Source: Nocardia sp. NBC_01327 (GTDB lineage: Bacteria > Actinomycetota > Actinomycetes > Mycobacteriales > Mycobacteriaceae). From it: a stretch of 64,000 nucleotides of DNA. Location: contig NZ_CP108383.1 in NCBI RefSeq assembly GCF_035958815.1, positions 8,990,001-9,054,000 on the forward strand. The letters run 5' to 3'. Every line of letters starts with the position of its first letter. Position 1 is the stretch's first letter. The position numbers and the translations under genes were made by a program. Shown here piece after piece: positions 17,079-24,497 of this stretch. The notes under the pieces are model-generated. The model did not search any database and was not told the DNA's origin. It saw only the letters and a program-made list of their open reading frames with translations.

Positions 17079-17309
17079 CTATTTGCCCTGCTCGTGCAGC
17101 GCCTTCTTGGCCGCCTCCTGCACCTTGTCGACCTGACCGGCGAACTTGCCCTCGGTGCGCTCGTCGACCAGGTCACCGACCTTGTCCACCAGCGGATCCA
17201 GCTTGTCCGCGTGCTCGCTCGCCAGATCGGCGGCCTTGCCCGCGACATCCTTCAGATTGTCGAACAGACCCACAGTCGTCACTCCCATCATCGAATCAAC
17301 CTCGCCCAC
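17079..17309 (-). CDS. MT0933-type small antitoxin-like protein
   Basis: A 76-residue helical, charged protein. GLFDNLKDVAGKAADLASEH followed by KLDPLVDKVGDLVDE and a QVDKVQEAAKKAL tail fits the MT0933-like antitoxin family of actinobacteria. No toxin gene adjoins it, so the antitoxin label comes from family naming, not from context. Several starts are possible (17309, or the close ATGs at 17291-17288). It ends four bases from the convergent AI-2E gene. Confidence 0.7.
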   Translation of the reverse strand: MGEVDSMMGVTTVGLFDNLKDVAGKAADLASEHADKLDPLVDKVGDLVDERTEGKFAGQVDKVQEAAKKALHEQGK

Positions 17310-17363
17310 AGGCTAACCGGCGGACGAGGCGGAAACGCCGAGCGACGACTGTGTGCTGCACCG

Positions 17364-17492
17364 CTACTGCGGCGGCCCGGACTTCCACGGTTCCGGCGGC
17401 GACACCTGATCACCCTTGTTCTGGTAGGTGTCGTTGAATTCCTTGCCGTCCTCCGGTGTATCCGGCTGATCGCCCTTCCCCGTCGGATCCAT
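17364..17492 (-). CDS. Small hydrophilic protein, 42 residues
   Basis: ATG 17492 is preceded by GGAGG at ideal spacing. The product starts MDPTGKGDQPDTPEDG, is rich in Asp, Pro, Gly and Lys, and ends in PPEPWKSGPPQ. It has no hydrophobic segment and is probably disordered. The strong ribosome site is the main evidence that it is real. Function is unknown. Confidence 0.55.
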   Translation of the reverse strand: MDPTGKGDQPDTPEDGKEFNDTYQNKGDQVSPPEPWKSGPPQ

Positions 17493-17576
17493 ATCCGCCT
17501 CCTGTCTCGAAACTTCCTGAAGCACAGGCTAGGTGCCGCTTCATGACCAGATCATGACTCAGGACAGGAATGAATA

Positions 17577-17617
17577 CAGCGCGGCGGCACGGGTTTTCGA
17601 CCCGCGCCGCCGCGCTG
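17577..17617 (-). terminator. Strong GC hairpin downstream of the metE-like gene
   Basis: CAGCGCGGCGGC (17577-17588) pairs with GCCGCCGCGCTG (17606-17617), with an inner CGGG/CCCG stem and loop TTTTCGA. It lies 26 bases past the stop codon and is the likely terminator. There is no U-tract. Confidence 0.65.
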
Positions 17618-17642
17618 TTCAGATGTTCGTGCGCCCTGCCGG

Positions 17643-19961
17643 TCAGGCCTCGGGCTGGGTGCGAGCGGCCTCCGCGCGGCGACGGACGCGGCGGGCGGCC
17701 GCGACCATATTGCGCAGGGACGGGTCCAGCTGCCAGTGGTGGCGGGTCTTCAGACCGCCATCGGGGTTGGCCCACAACCGTTCCGGGGTGACGGCCGCGG
17801 CGGCGGCCGTGAGGGCCTCGTCGAGTTCGTCGATATCCGGAATGCGCGCCGAGCGGCTCTCGTACACACCCGGGCCGACGCCGTGGGTGAGGCCGCGCCC
17901 CTCGGCATTGTCCTCCTGCAGCGATTTGAGCACCCATTCGATGGAGCGGGTGGCGACGATGGCCGTCACGTCCGCATCCAGTTCCTCGATGGCCTGCACG
18001 ACATCACCGCGGCTGGAATAGCCGATGTGCGTATGGATCTGGGTCTCCGCCCGCACACCGGAGGTGGCCAGCCGGAAGGCGCCGACCGCCCAGCGCAGGT
18101 ATTCGGCGCGGCCCTTGGCCCGCAGCGGCAGCAGCTCGCGAATGGACGGCTCATCCACCTGGATGATGGCGATGCCCGCCTTCTCCAGATCCACGACCTC
18201 GTCCCGAATGGCAAGCGCCACCTGGTCTGCCGTATCGAACAGCGGCTGGTCCTGGCGCACGAAGGAGCGCGCCAGCATGGTGACCGGTCCGGTGACCATG
18301 CCCTTGACCGGCTTATCGGTGAGCGACTGGGCATAGGTGGCCCACTCCACCGACATGGCGGCCGGGCGCGACACATCGCCGTAGAGCACCGGCGGTCGCA
18401 CACAACGGGATCCGTACACCTGCACCCAGCCGAAGTGCGTGGTGGCGAAGCCGTCCAGCTGCTCCGCGAAGTACTGGATCATGTCGTTGCGCTCGTGCTC
18501 ACCGTGCACGAACACATCGAGGCCGATGTCCTCCTGCAGCCGGATGGTGGCCTCGATCTCGGCTTCGATGCGCTTGCGGTAGTCCTCGTAGGACAGCTTG
18601 CCCTGGCCCAGGTCGTAGCGGGCCTGGCGGATCGCGGTGGTCTGCGGGAAGGAGCCGAGCGTGGTGGCGGGCACCAGCGGCAGATTCAGTTTGGCCTGCT
18701 GGGCGACGCGCCGCACCTCGTACGGTTCGCGCTCGCGCATCTTCTGGGTGACGTTGTAGACCCGCTGCCGCACCGCGTGCTTCTGCTTGAAGTGCACCGA
18801 CGTCGGCCGCTTGCGCCACTTCTCCGAGGGCCCCTCGGTGAGTGCCTTGGCCAGCGAAACCACCTCGAGGACCTTCTGTTTCGCGAAGGCGAGGCGGTCG
18901 GCGACATTCTCCTCGAGCTCGTATTCGACGAGCAGGTCGTAGGGCACGTGCAGCAGGGTCGCGCCGGTGGAGACGACCAGGTCCGGGCAGACCTTGGACA
19001 GCGCGTTCAGGTATTCCAGCGCCACCACCCGGTCGGCGCGCCACACATTGGTGCCGCTGATGACGCCCGCGTACAGGCGCTTCCGGCCGATGCCCGGGAT
19101 CTTGGCCAGCTCGTCGGGGGTGATGCGGTGGTTGGCCAGATCGAGCCCGACGGCCTCGACCTTGGTGCGCGCCAATGCTTCCAGCGCCGGACCGAAATCG
19201 CCGTACTGGCCGGTGACCAGCAGTCGCGGGCGCAGCGGCGCGGTCGAAAGTCGTTGGTACGCCTGCTCGAACACCTCGATGGTGGAGGCCGAGCGGTCGC
19301 TGGTGAAGCAGGGCTCGTCCAGCTGCACGCAGGTGGCGCCGCGCTTGGCCAGCGCCTCGAGTAGCTCCTCATAGACCGGTAGCAGCTTGTCCAGCAGCAC
19401 CAGCTTGTCGAATTCGGTCTCGCCCGGGACATGTCCGGTCTTCGAGAGCAGCAGCAGCGACAGCGGGCCCAGAATGACCGGCCGCAGTTCGATGCCCGCC
19501 GCCTTGGCGCGATCGAACTCGTCGAGCAAAGCCTCGGGGTGCAAAGAGAATTCGGTATCGGAGTCCAGCTCCGGCTGCCGGTAGTGGTACGGCGTATTGA
19601 AGAAGCGCACCAGCTCCAGCGGCGGCAGATCGGGCCGCCCGCGCGCCATCAGGAAGTAGAAATCCAAGGGGTGCAAGCCTTCTCGATACGGCTCGAACCG
19701 CTTCGGCACCGCGCCGAACAGCAGCGCGTTGTCGAGGACGTGATCGTAGAAGGAGAAGGTATTGCCGGGCACCTGGGTCAGCCCGGTGGCCGCCAGCTCG
19801 AGGTACTGGCTCTCCTGGATCTCCCGCCCGACCGCGAGCAACTCCTCGCGCTCCAGCGTGCCGTGCCAGTAGGACTCGAGAGCACGCTTGAGTTCGCGGT
19901 GCAGTCCGATGCGGGGATAGCCCAGGATGCTGGATCCGAAACCATCGGTGACGTTGGCCAT
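17643..19961 (-). CDS. metE: MetE-like cobalamin-independent methionine synthase lacking the zinc-site cysteines
   Basis: 772 residues, the full two-barrel length of MetE, which moves a methyl group from methyltetrahydrofolate polyglutamate to homocysteine. ATG 19961 follows AAGGAGGAG. Folate and homocysteine regions are largely canonical: GSFPQTTAIR, HGEHERND, YGSRCVRPP, TGPVTMLA, IIQVDEPSIRE. The zinc site is not. By alignment from memory with E. coli MetE, His641 is kept (H645), but Cys643 is Gly647, Glu665 is Val669 and Cys726 is Gly735. The His707 position is Arg703. Two extra histidines appear near the active site (H489 in GEHERN, H509 in TTHFGW). The frame is intact, so this looks like a diverged paralogue, not decay. 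Zinc-dependent thiol activation as in MetE seems unlikely. Its leader holds a 127-nt element repeated near aceA. Confidence 0.85.
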   Translation of the reverse strand: MANVTDGFGSSILGYPRIGLHRELKRALESYWHGTLEREELLAVGREIQESQYLELAATGLTQVPGNTFSFYDHVLDNALLFGAVPKRFEPYREGLHPLDFYFLMARGRPDLPPLELVRFFNTPYHYRQPELDSDTEFSLHPEALLDEFDRAKAAGIELRPVILGPLSLLLLSKTGHVPGETEFDKLVLLDKLLPVYEELLEALAKRGATCVQLDEPCFTSDRSASTIEVFEQAYQRLSTAPLRPRLLVTGQYGDFGPALEALARTKVEAVGLDLANHRITPDELAKIPGIGRKRLYAGVISGTNVWRADRVVALEYLNALSKVCPDLVVSTGATLLHVPYDLLVEYELEENVADRLAFAKQKVLEVVSLAKALTEGPSEKWRKRPTSVHFKQKHAVRQRVYNVTQKMREREPYEVRRVAQQAKLNLPLVPATTLGSFPQTTAIRQARYDLGQGKLSYEDYRKRIEAEIEATIRLQEDIGLDVFVHGEHERNDMIQYFAEQLDGFATTHFGWVQVYGSRCVRPPVLYGDVSRPAAMSVEWATYAQSLTDKPVKGMVTGPVTMLARSFVRQDQPLFDTADQVALAIRDEVVDLEKAGIAIIQVDEPSIRELLPLRAKGRAEYLRWAVGAFRLATSGVRAETQIHTHIGYSSRGDVVQAIEELDADVTAIVATRSIEWVLKSLQEDNAEGRGLTHGVGPGVYESRSARIPDIDELDEALTAAAAAVTPERLWANPDGGLKTRHHWQLDPSLRNMVAAARRVRRRAEAARTQPEA

Positions 19962-19989
19962 GAGCGCGCCACTCCTCCTTAAGTCTGTC

Positions 19990-20116
19990 CCGCCTCCCCG
20001 CAACTTCAGCGCCCGGCTGAGAGCCGTTGCCGCTTCTGCACGCGTGCCTGCGGTTAGGTGCGACACCAATTCTGGACGTACCCGACGAGTTACCCGGCCC
20101 TCACGAGATCAGTTGT
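19990..20116 (-). repeat. 127-nt conserved element, copy A (metE-like leader)
   Basis: Read on the minus strand, this aligns without gaps over 127 nt to 21362-21488 on the plus strand, about 100 identities by hand count. Identical blocks include ACAACTGATCTCGTGAG, CGGGTAACTC, TCGGGTACGTCCA and AACGGCTCTCAGCCG; the last forms a CGGCT/AGCCG hairpin. The element ends about ten bases before the Shine-Dalgarno sequence (19972-19980) of the metE-like gene. It does not match the cobalamin or SAM riboswitch cores I know. Confidence 0.8.
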
Positions 20117-20152
20117 CCCGTTCGAAACCAGGCGGACCCGCCGGCCCGGGCC

Positions 20153-20169
20153 GGCCGGTGACACCGGCC
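20153..20169 (-). terminator. GGCCGGT/ACCGGCC hairpin after fadB2
   Basis: A 7-bp perfect stem with a 3-base loop, 60 bases past the fadB2 stop and followed by further GC palindromes. It is a probable weak terminator separating fadB2 from the metE-like leader. Confidence 0.4.
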
Positions 20170-20228
20170 CTTCTCATTGCAGCTTAGGCCCGCACGGAGT
20201 CCGCAGACCTGTACCCGAGTGCCAGTCT

Positions 20229-21101
20229 CTACCGGTTGTACTGGTAGAAGCCGGTGCCCGCCTTCTTGCCCAGCAGACCCGCTTCGACCATGCGCATGAG
20301 CAGCGGCGGCGCGGAGTACAGCGGCTCCTTGAACTCCGAGTACATGGAGTCGGCGATGGACTTCACGGTGTCGAGGCCGACCAGGTCGGTGAGCGCCAGC
20401 GGGCCCATCGGGTGGGCACAGCCCAGCACCATGGCCTTGTCGACGTCTTCCTTGGTGGCGAAGCCGGATTCGACCATGCGAATGGCCGAGAGCAGGTACG
20501 GCACCAGCAGCGCGTTGACCACGAAGCCGGAGCGGTCGGCGGAGCGCACCACCTGCTTGCCGAGCACCTCGGAGGCGAACTGCTCGGCGCGCTGGGAGAC
20601 CGCCTCGGTGGTCTTGAGCGTGGTGACCAGCTCGACCAGCGGCAGCACCGGCACCGGGTTGAAGAAGTGCATGCCGACAACCCGCTCGGGGTTGTTGGTG
20701 GCCACGGCGATCTTCATGATCGGGATGGAGGAGGTGTTGGAGGCCAGCACCGCGTTCGGGTCGGTGACGACCTTGTCGAGCTCGGAGAAGATGGCGGTCT
20801 TCACATCTTCGTTCTCCAGCACGGCCTCGACGACCAGCTGACGGTCGGCGAAATCGGCGAGGTCCGAGGTGAAGCGCAGCCGCCAGGCGGTCTGCTCGCG
20901 CTCCCGCTCGGAGATCTTGCCGCTGGACACCGCGCGGTCCAGCGACCGCAGGATGCGGGCCCGGCCTGCGGCGGCAAGCTCACGGGTCTGCTCGAACACG
21001 AGGACATCGACATGTGCCCGGGCGCAAACCTCTGCGATACCCGCGCCCATCTGTCCGGCGCCGATAATGCCGACACGCTGAATCTTTTCGCTGCTGCTCA
21101 C
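20229..21101 (-). CDS. fadB2: 3-hydroxybutyryl-CoA dehydrogenase (FadB2 type)
   Basis: 290 residues of the 3-hydroxyacyl-CoA dehydrogenase family, interconverting acetoacetyl-CoA and 3-hydroxybutyryl-CoA with a nicotinamide cofactor. GIIGAGQMGAGIAEVC (residues 11-26) is the dinucleotide loop. HFFNPVPVLPLVELV (about 140) carries the catalytic His region. The C-terminal domain begins around SGFVVNALLVPYL and includes GCAHPMGPLALTDLVGLD. It lies downstream of aceA on the same strand, as icl and fadB2 do in mycobacteria, but is separated by a 393-base gap with an intrinsic terminator, so it probably has its own promoter. Confidence 0.93.
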   Translation of the reverse strand: MSSSEKIQRVGIIGAGQMGAGIAEVCARAHVDVLVFEQTRELAAAGRARILRSLDRAVSSGKISEREREQTAWRLRFTSDLADFADRQLVVEAVLENEDVKTAIFSELDKVVTDPNAVLASNTSSIPIMKIAVATNNPERVVGMHFFNPVPVLPLVELVTTLKTTEAVSQRAEQFASEVLGKQVVRSADRSGFVVNALLVPYLLSAIRMVESGFATKEDVDKAMVLGCAHPMGPLALTDLVGLDTVKSIADSMYSEFKEPLYSAPPLLMRMVEAGLLGKKAGTGFYQYNR

Positions 21102-21198
21102 GTCCCGCTCCTGCTGTCTCTTGGGGGCTGTGGATGAAGGTGTCCGGCTCGGTGTCGCCGAGCGCCCTCTAGGTACGTCTCGAAATCAAAGCTATAGG

Positions 21199-21240
21199 AA
21201 AAAACCCTCCCCGCCGGGGCTGTCGACGGGAAGGGAGGGT
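21199..21240 (-). terminator. Intrinsic terminator with U-tract, downstream of aceA
   Basis: On the minus strand ACCCTCCC (21240-21233) pairs with GGGAGGGT (21211-21204), directly followed by a T run (21204-21199). A second stem, CCGCCGAGG/CCTCGGCGG (21246-21277), stands just before it. This is the only textbook rho-independent terminator recognised in the window. It would end an aceA transcript about 250-300 nt past the stop. Confidence 0.8.
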
Positions 21241-21361
21241 GAACACCGCCGAGGAGAACTTGCGTCCCCCTCGGCGGGTTCCGTGGACCCAGGGCGGCGG
21301 AGGTTGTGATGCGACTACCGCTCTGAGTGGAAGCCCTCGAAACCCGTTGTTACGGAACGTA

Positions 21362-21488
21362 ACAACTGATCTCGTGAGATCCGGGTAACTCATCGGGTAC
21401 GTCCAAAATTGTGTACGTACCCAACCGCTCCTACGCGTCCTCAGCAGTGAACGGCTCTCAGCCGTGCGCTAAAGGTTCGGAGAGGCGG
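21362..21488 (+). repeat. 127-nt conserved element, copy B (antisense is the aceA 3' UTR)
   Basis: Same length and about 79 percent identity to 19990-20116, in opposite orientation. It stops six bases before the aceA stop codon. On this copy GGGTACGT/ACGTACCC forms an 8-bp stem, GATCTC/GAGATC a 6-bp stem and ACGGCT/AGCCGT another. Transcription of aceA would produce the complement of this sequence, which can pair with the metE-like leader. The rest of the 21102-21494 gap holds the terminator and nothing else recognised. Confidence 0.8.
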
Positions 21489-21494
21489 ACTGTC

Positions 21495-22784
21495 TCAGTG
21501 GAACTGGCCCTCTTCGGTGCTGCCCTTGAGGGCGGCAGTCGAGGTGTTCGGGTCAACGGTGGTGGCGATGGTGTCGAAGTAGCCGGCGCCGACCTCACGC
21601 TGGTGCTTGATGGCGGTGAAGCCACGCTCGGAAGCGGCCTTGAACTCGCGCTCCTGCAGGTCGACGAAGGCGGTCATGCCCTCACGGGCGTAGCCGTACG
21701 CCAGGTCGAACATGCCGTAGTTGAGCGAGTGGAAGCCGGCCAGGGTGATGAACTGGAACTTGAAGCCCATGGCGCCGAGCTCACGCTGGAACTTCGCGAT
21801 GGTCGCGTCGTCCAGGTGCGCCTTCCAGTTGAACGAAGGCGAGCAGTTGTAGGCCAGCAGCTGGTCCGGGAACTCGCTGCGGACGGACTCGGCGAACTTA
21901 CGGGCGACCTCGAGGTCCGGCACGCCGGTTTCCATCCAGATGAGGTCGGCGTAGGGGGCGTAGGCCTTGGCACGCGCGATGCAGGGCTCGATGCCGTTCT
22001 TCACACCGAAGAAGCCCTCGGCGGTACGGGTGCCATCGAGGAACTCGCGGTCGCGCTCGTCCACATCGGAGGTGATGAGGGTGGCGGCCTCGGCGTCGGT
22101 GCGGGCGATGATCACCGACGGCACGTCGGCGACGTCGGCCGCGAGACGCGCGGAGGTCAGGGTGCGGATGTGCTGCTGGGTGGGGATCAGCACCTTGCCA
22201 CCGAGGTGGCCGCACTTCTTCTCCGAGGCGAGCTGGTCTTCCCAGTGCACGCCGGCGGCGCCGGCCACGATCATGGCCTTCTGCAGCTCGTAGGCGTTCA
22301 GCGCGCCACCGAAGCCGGCCTCGGCGTCGGCGACGATCGGGGCGAGCCAGTTGGCGACGGAGGTGTCACCCTCGACCTTGGAGATCTCGTCGGCGCGCTT
22401 GAGCGCGTTGTTGATACGACGGACCACGGTCGGAACCGAGTTGGCCGGGTACAGCGACTGGTCCGGGTAGGTGTGGCCGGAGAGGTTCGCATCACCGGCG
22501 ACCTGCCAGCCGGACAGGTAGATGGCCTTCAGACCGGCGCGGACCTGCTGGACCGCCTGGTTGCCGGTGAGGGCGCCGAGGGAGTTGATGTAGTCCTCGT
22601 TGTTGACGAGGTCCCACAGGATCTCCGAGCCGCGGCGGGCCAGAGTGGCCTCTTCGACGACGGTGCCCTGCAGCTTCGAAACCTGCTCGGCGGTGTAGGT
22701 GCGGGTGAGGCCCTTCCAACGCGGGTTGGTGTCCCAATCCTGCTGGATTTCCGCGGTGGTCTTCGGGGTGCCGGTGGTCGACAT
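21495..22784 (-). CDS. aceA: Isocitrate lyase
   Basis: 429 residues, the usual length of the short bacterial and mycobacterial Icl1 form. It splits isocitrate into succinate and glyoxylate in the glyoxylate shunt, and in mycobacteria also acts on methylisocitrate. The catalytic loop KKCGH is present (about residue 190), with the substrate-binding ETGVPDLE region and the SPSFNWK strand. ATG 22784 has GGAG eight bases upstream. The long upstream region carries repeats that resemble RamB boxes; ramB itself is in this window at 57915. Confidence 0.97.
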   Translation of the reverse strand: MSTTGTPKTTAEIQQDWDTNPRWKGLTRTYTAEQVSKLQGTVVEEATLARRGSEILWDLVNNEDYINSLGALTGNQAVQQVRAGLKAIYLSGWQVAGDANLSGHTYPDQSLYPANSVPTVVRRINNALKRADEISKVEGDTSVANWLAPIVADAEAGFGGALNAYELQKAMIVAGAAGVHWEDQLASEKKCGHLGGKVLIPTQQHIRTLTSARLAADVADVPSVIIARTDAEAATLITSDVDERDREFLDGTRTAEGFFGVKNGIEPCIARAKAYAPYADLIWMETGVPDLEVARKFAESVRSEFPDQLLAYNCSPSFNWKAHLDDATIAKFQRELGAMGFKFQFITLAGFHSLNYGMFDLAYGYAREGMTAFVDLQEREFKAASERGFTAIKHQREVGAGYFDTIATTVDPNTSTAALKGSTEEGQFH

Positions 22785-22857
22785 CTCTGACTCCACTTCC
22801 TGTTCGGTCGGTTGGCCCCAGTGGTCGTACTCTCGCGATGTTCGAACACTGCTGGAG

Positions 22858-23003
22858 CAGCAATTTGCAGGCTTGCTATGCCCGCGGGGTGTACTTCCAC
22901 ACGATGGCACAACAAAAAATGTCCGTCTACCTGTTGCAAGTGTGAATCCACGCTAGCTTTCGCGGGCCTTTTGCTAAGCCTGCGAAATTTGCTTGCTAAT
23001 AGC
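22858..23003 (-). promoter_or_regulatory. aceA upstream region with RamB-box-like repeats
   Basis: The 455-base gap before aceA contains two related clusters: AGCAATTTGCAGGCTTGCTA (around 22858-22877) and TTTGCTAAGCCTGCGAAATTTGC plus TTGCTAA (22969-23003). The pieces TTGCTAA and GCCTGCGAAA also occur, in the same order, just upstream of ramB (57865-57895). RamB of Corynebacterium and mycobacteria binds TTTGCAAA-like sites and controls aceA. Site assignment is by eye. Confidence 0.5.
22889..22902. promoter_or_regulatory. CRP/GlxR-like half-palindrome
   Basis: GTG, eight bases, CAC (GTGTACTTCCACAC), the spacing of actinobacterial CRP/GlxR sites, about 105 bases upstream of aceA. The outer positions of the consensus are only partly met. 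Confidence 0.3.
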
Positions 23004-23239
23004 AGCCGTGGAATCTACTTGCGAGTAGCCCTGACGTGCAGTTTTGCATAACGCCCGTACTGTTTGGGTGACGAGGGCCACCGGCACGCGACGCGCCGAT
23101 GTCCGGCGAGCTGTGAGCACCTTCACAATCGATTGTGATCTTGATAGGTGTGGGGGCGACCACCCGGGGTACCGATAAGGCCCTAATCTGGGCGAGCGTC
23201 CAGGCTAGGTGCGACGTCAGCGAACCAAAGGAGACACCG

Positions 23240-24385
23240 ATGCGGAAACGATGGATGTCCACGACGGCCCTGGCCGCCACTTCGATCGCGGTGCTGGCAG
23301 GCGCGCCGAGCGCCACCGCCGACCCGGCCGGCGAGATCGGCACGGTGACATCCGTCGAGCCCCTCGCGCCCGCCGCGGTGCTGCCCGGCTCGGCCCGATC
23401 CGAGCGCATCCTCTACGGCAGCACCACCGCGAACGACCAGCCGACAACCACGAGTGCCGCCGTTTACTTCCCGCCCGGCGAGGCGCCCGCCGGAGGCTGG
23501 CCGGTCATCGCCTGGGCGCACGGCACGGTCGGACTCGGCGATCAGTGCGCGTACTCCATTGCCGGACCGGCCGCGGTGGACCGCGATTGGGCCTACCTGG
23601 GCACGTGGCTGAACCAGGGCTACGCCATTGTCGCCGCCGACTACGCGGGACTGGGCACACCGGGCGATCACCCGTACCTCAACGGCACGGTCGAGGCGCA
23701 CAATGTGGTCGATGCGGTCAAGGCCGCGACCAGCCACTATTCCTCGCTGGCGAAGAAGTGGGTGGTGGTCGGCCAGTCGCAGGGCGGCGGTGCGGCGGTC
23801 GTGACCGCGCGCTACGCGACCGAATTCGGCGGACCCGGCCTGGACTACCGGGGCGGTGTCGGCACCGGCGTACCGGCCTATATCGAGGACATTCTGCTGC
23901 CGCTGGGGCCGGGCGTGCCGCCGGTCAAGCTGCCCGCGCACAGCACCGGTTATGTGCTGTACATCCTCAATGGCCTGCGGGCCACGTATCCGGAGCTGAA
24001 TATCGAGTCCTACCTCAATGATTCGGGCCGGTACTGGCTCGATCGCGCGAACGGCTCCTGCCTGGAGTCGCTCGGCGAGGAGCTGACCGCGAACAATGTG
24101 GTGGTCGGCAATCTCTTCTCGCGGCCGCTCTCGCAGATCCCGGATCTGCAGGGCATGCTGTCGCGAGTGATGGGCCTGCCCGAATCGGGTTATGACAAGC
24201 CACTTTTCCTGGGCCAGGGCCTGCTCGACACCGATGTGATCATGCCGGCGACGCTGGCGTTCGCGGCCAAGCTGCAGGCGAACGGTCAGCCGGTCACCCT
24301 GCACACCTATCCGACCAACCACGACGGCACCGTGAATGCCTCACTGCCGGACTCGGTTCCGTTCGTGCGCAACCTTTTCTCCTGA
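23240..24385 (+). CDS. Secreted lipase (secretory lipase family)
   Basis: 381 residues from ATG 23240, which has AAAGGAG seven bases before it. A Sec signal peptide covers about residues 1-28 (basic start, hydrophobic core, cleavage near ATA-DP). The nucleophile elbow is GQSQGG (about residue 177), preceded by AWAHGTVG for the oxyanion region; the late TNHDG supplies a plausible His. It resembles the fungal-type LIP family found in Nocardia and Rhodococcus, which hydrolyses triacylglycerols outside the cell. Next to isocitrate lyase and fadB2, a role in fatty-acid use is plausible but inferred. Confidence 0.85.
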   Translation: MRKRWMSTTALAATSIAVLAGAPSATADPAGEIGTVTSVEPLAPAAVLPGSARSERILYGSTTANDQPTTTSAAVYFPPGEAPAGGWPVIAWAHGTVGLGDQCAYSIAGPAAVDRDWAYLGTWLNQGYAIVAADYAGLGTPGDHPYLNGTVEAHNVVDAVKAATSHYSSLAKKWVVVGQSQGGGAAVVTARYATEFGGPGLDYRGGVGTGVPAYIEDILLPLGPGVPPVKLPAHSTGYVLYILNGLRATYPELNIESYLNDSGRYWLDRANGSCLESLGEELTANNVVVGNLFSRPLSQIPDLQGMLSRVMGLPESGYDKPLFLGQGLLDTDVIMPATLAFAAKLQANGQPVTLHTYPTNHDGTVNASLPDSVPFVRNLFS

Positions 24386-24402
24386 TCAGCGCCCTCTTCC
24401 CG

Positions 24403-24482
24403 ACTGAAATCTAGCATCGCTAGACAAACTAACCGCGCCACTGTTATGGTTGCTTCAGTTCCTAGCGCTGCTAGATTTCAGT
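24403..24482 (+). promoter_or_regulatory. Promoter flanked by two inverted 21-bp operators
   Basis: 24403-24423 and 24462-24482 are inverted copies matching 20 of 21 bases. Each contains a CTAGC-N3-GCTAG palindrome. Between them lie TAGACA (24421-24426) and TATGGT (24445-24450) spaced 18 bases, a good -35/-10 pair. Operator 1 touches the -35 and operator 2 covers the expected start site. This is a classic arrangement for TetR- or MarR-type repression of the DUF1772 gene. Confidence 0.7.
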
Positions 24483-24497
24483 AGGAAGAGGCACCTG

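Noticed and set aside
19962..20228. Cobalamin or SAM riboswitch in the metE-like leader
   Set aside because: Expected here, but neither the B12 box nor the SAM-I/SAM-IV core sequences could be found; the conserved 127-nt element does not fit them.
20058..21393. Peptide-level similarity (FWTYP-SYP-LTRSVV) in frames opposite both copies of the 127-nt element
   Set aside because: Differences fall at all codon positions and one copy has a stop just upstream; nucleotide-level conservation explains it.
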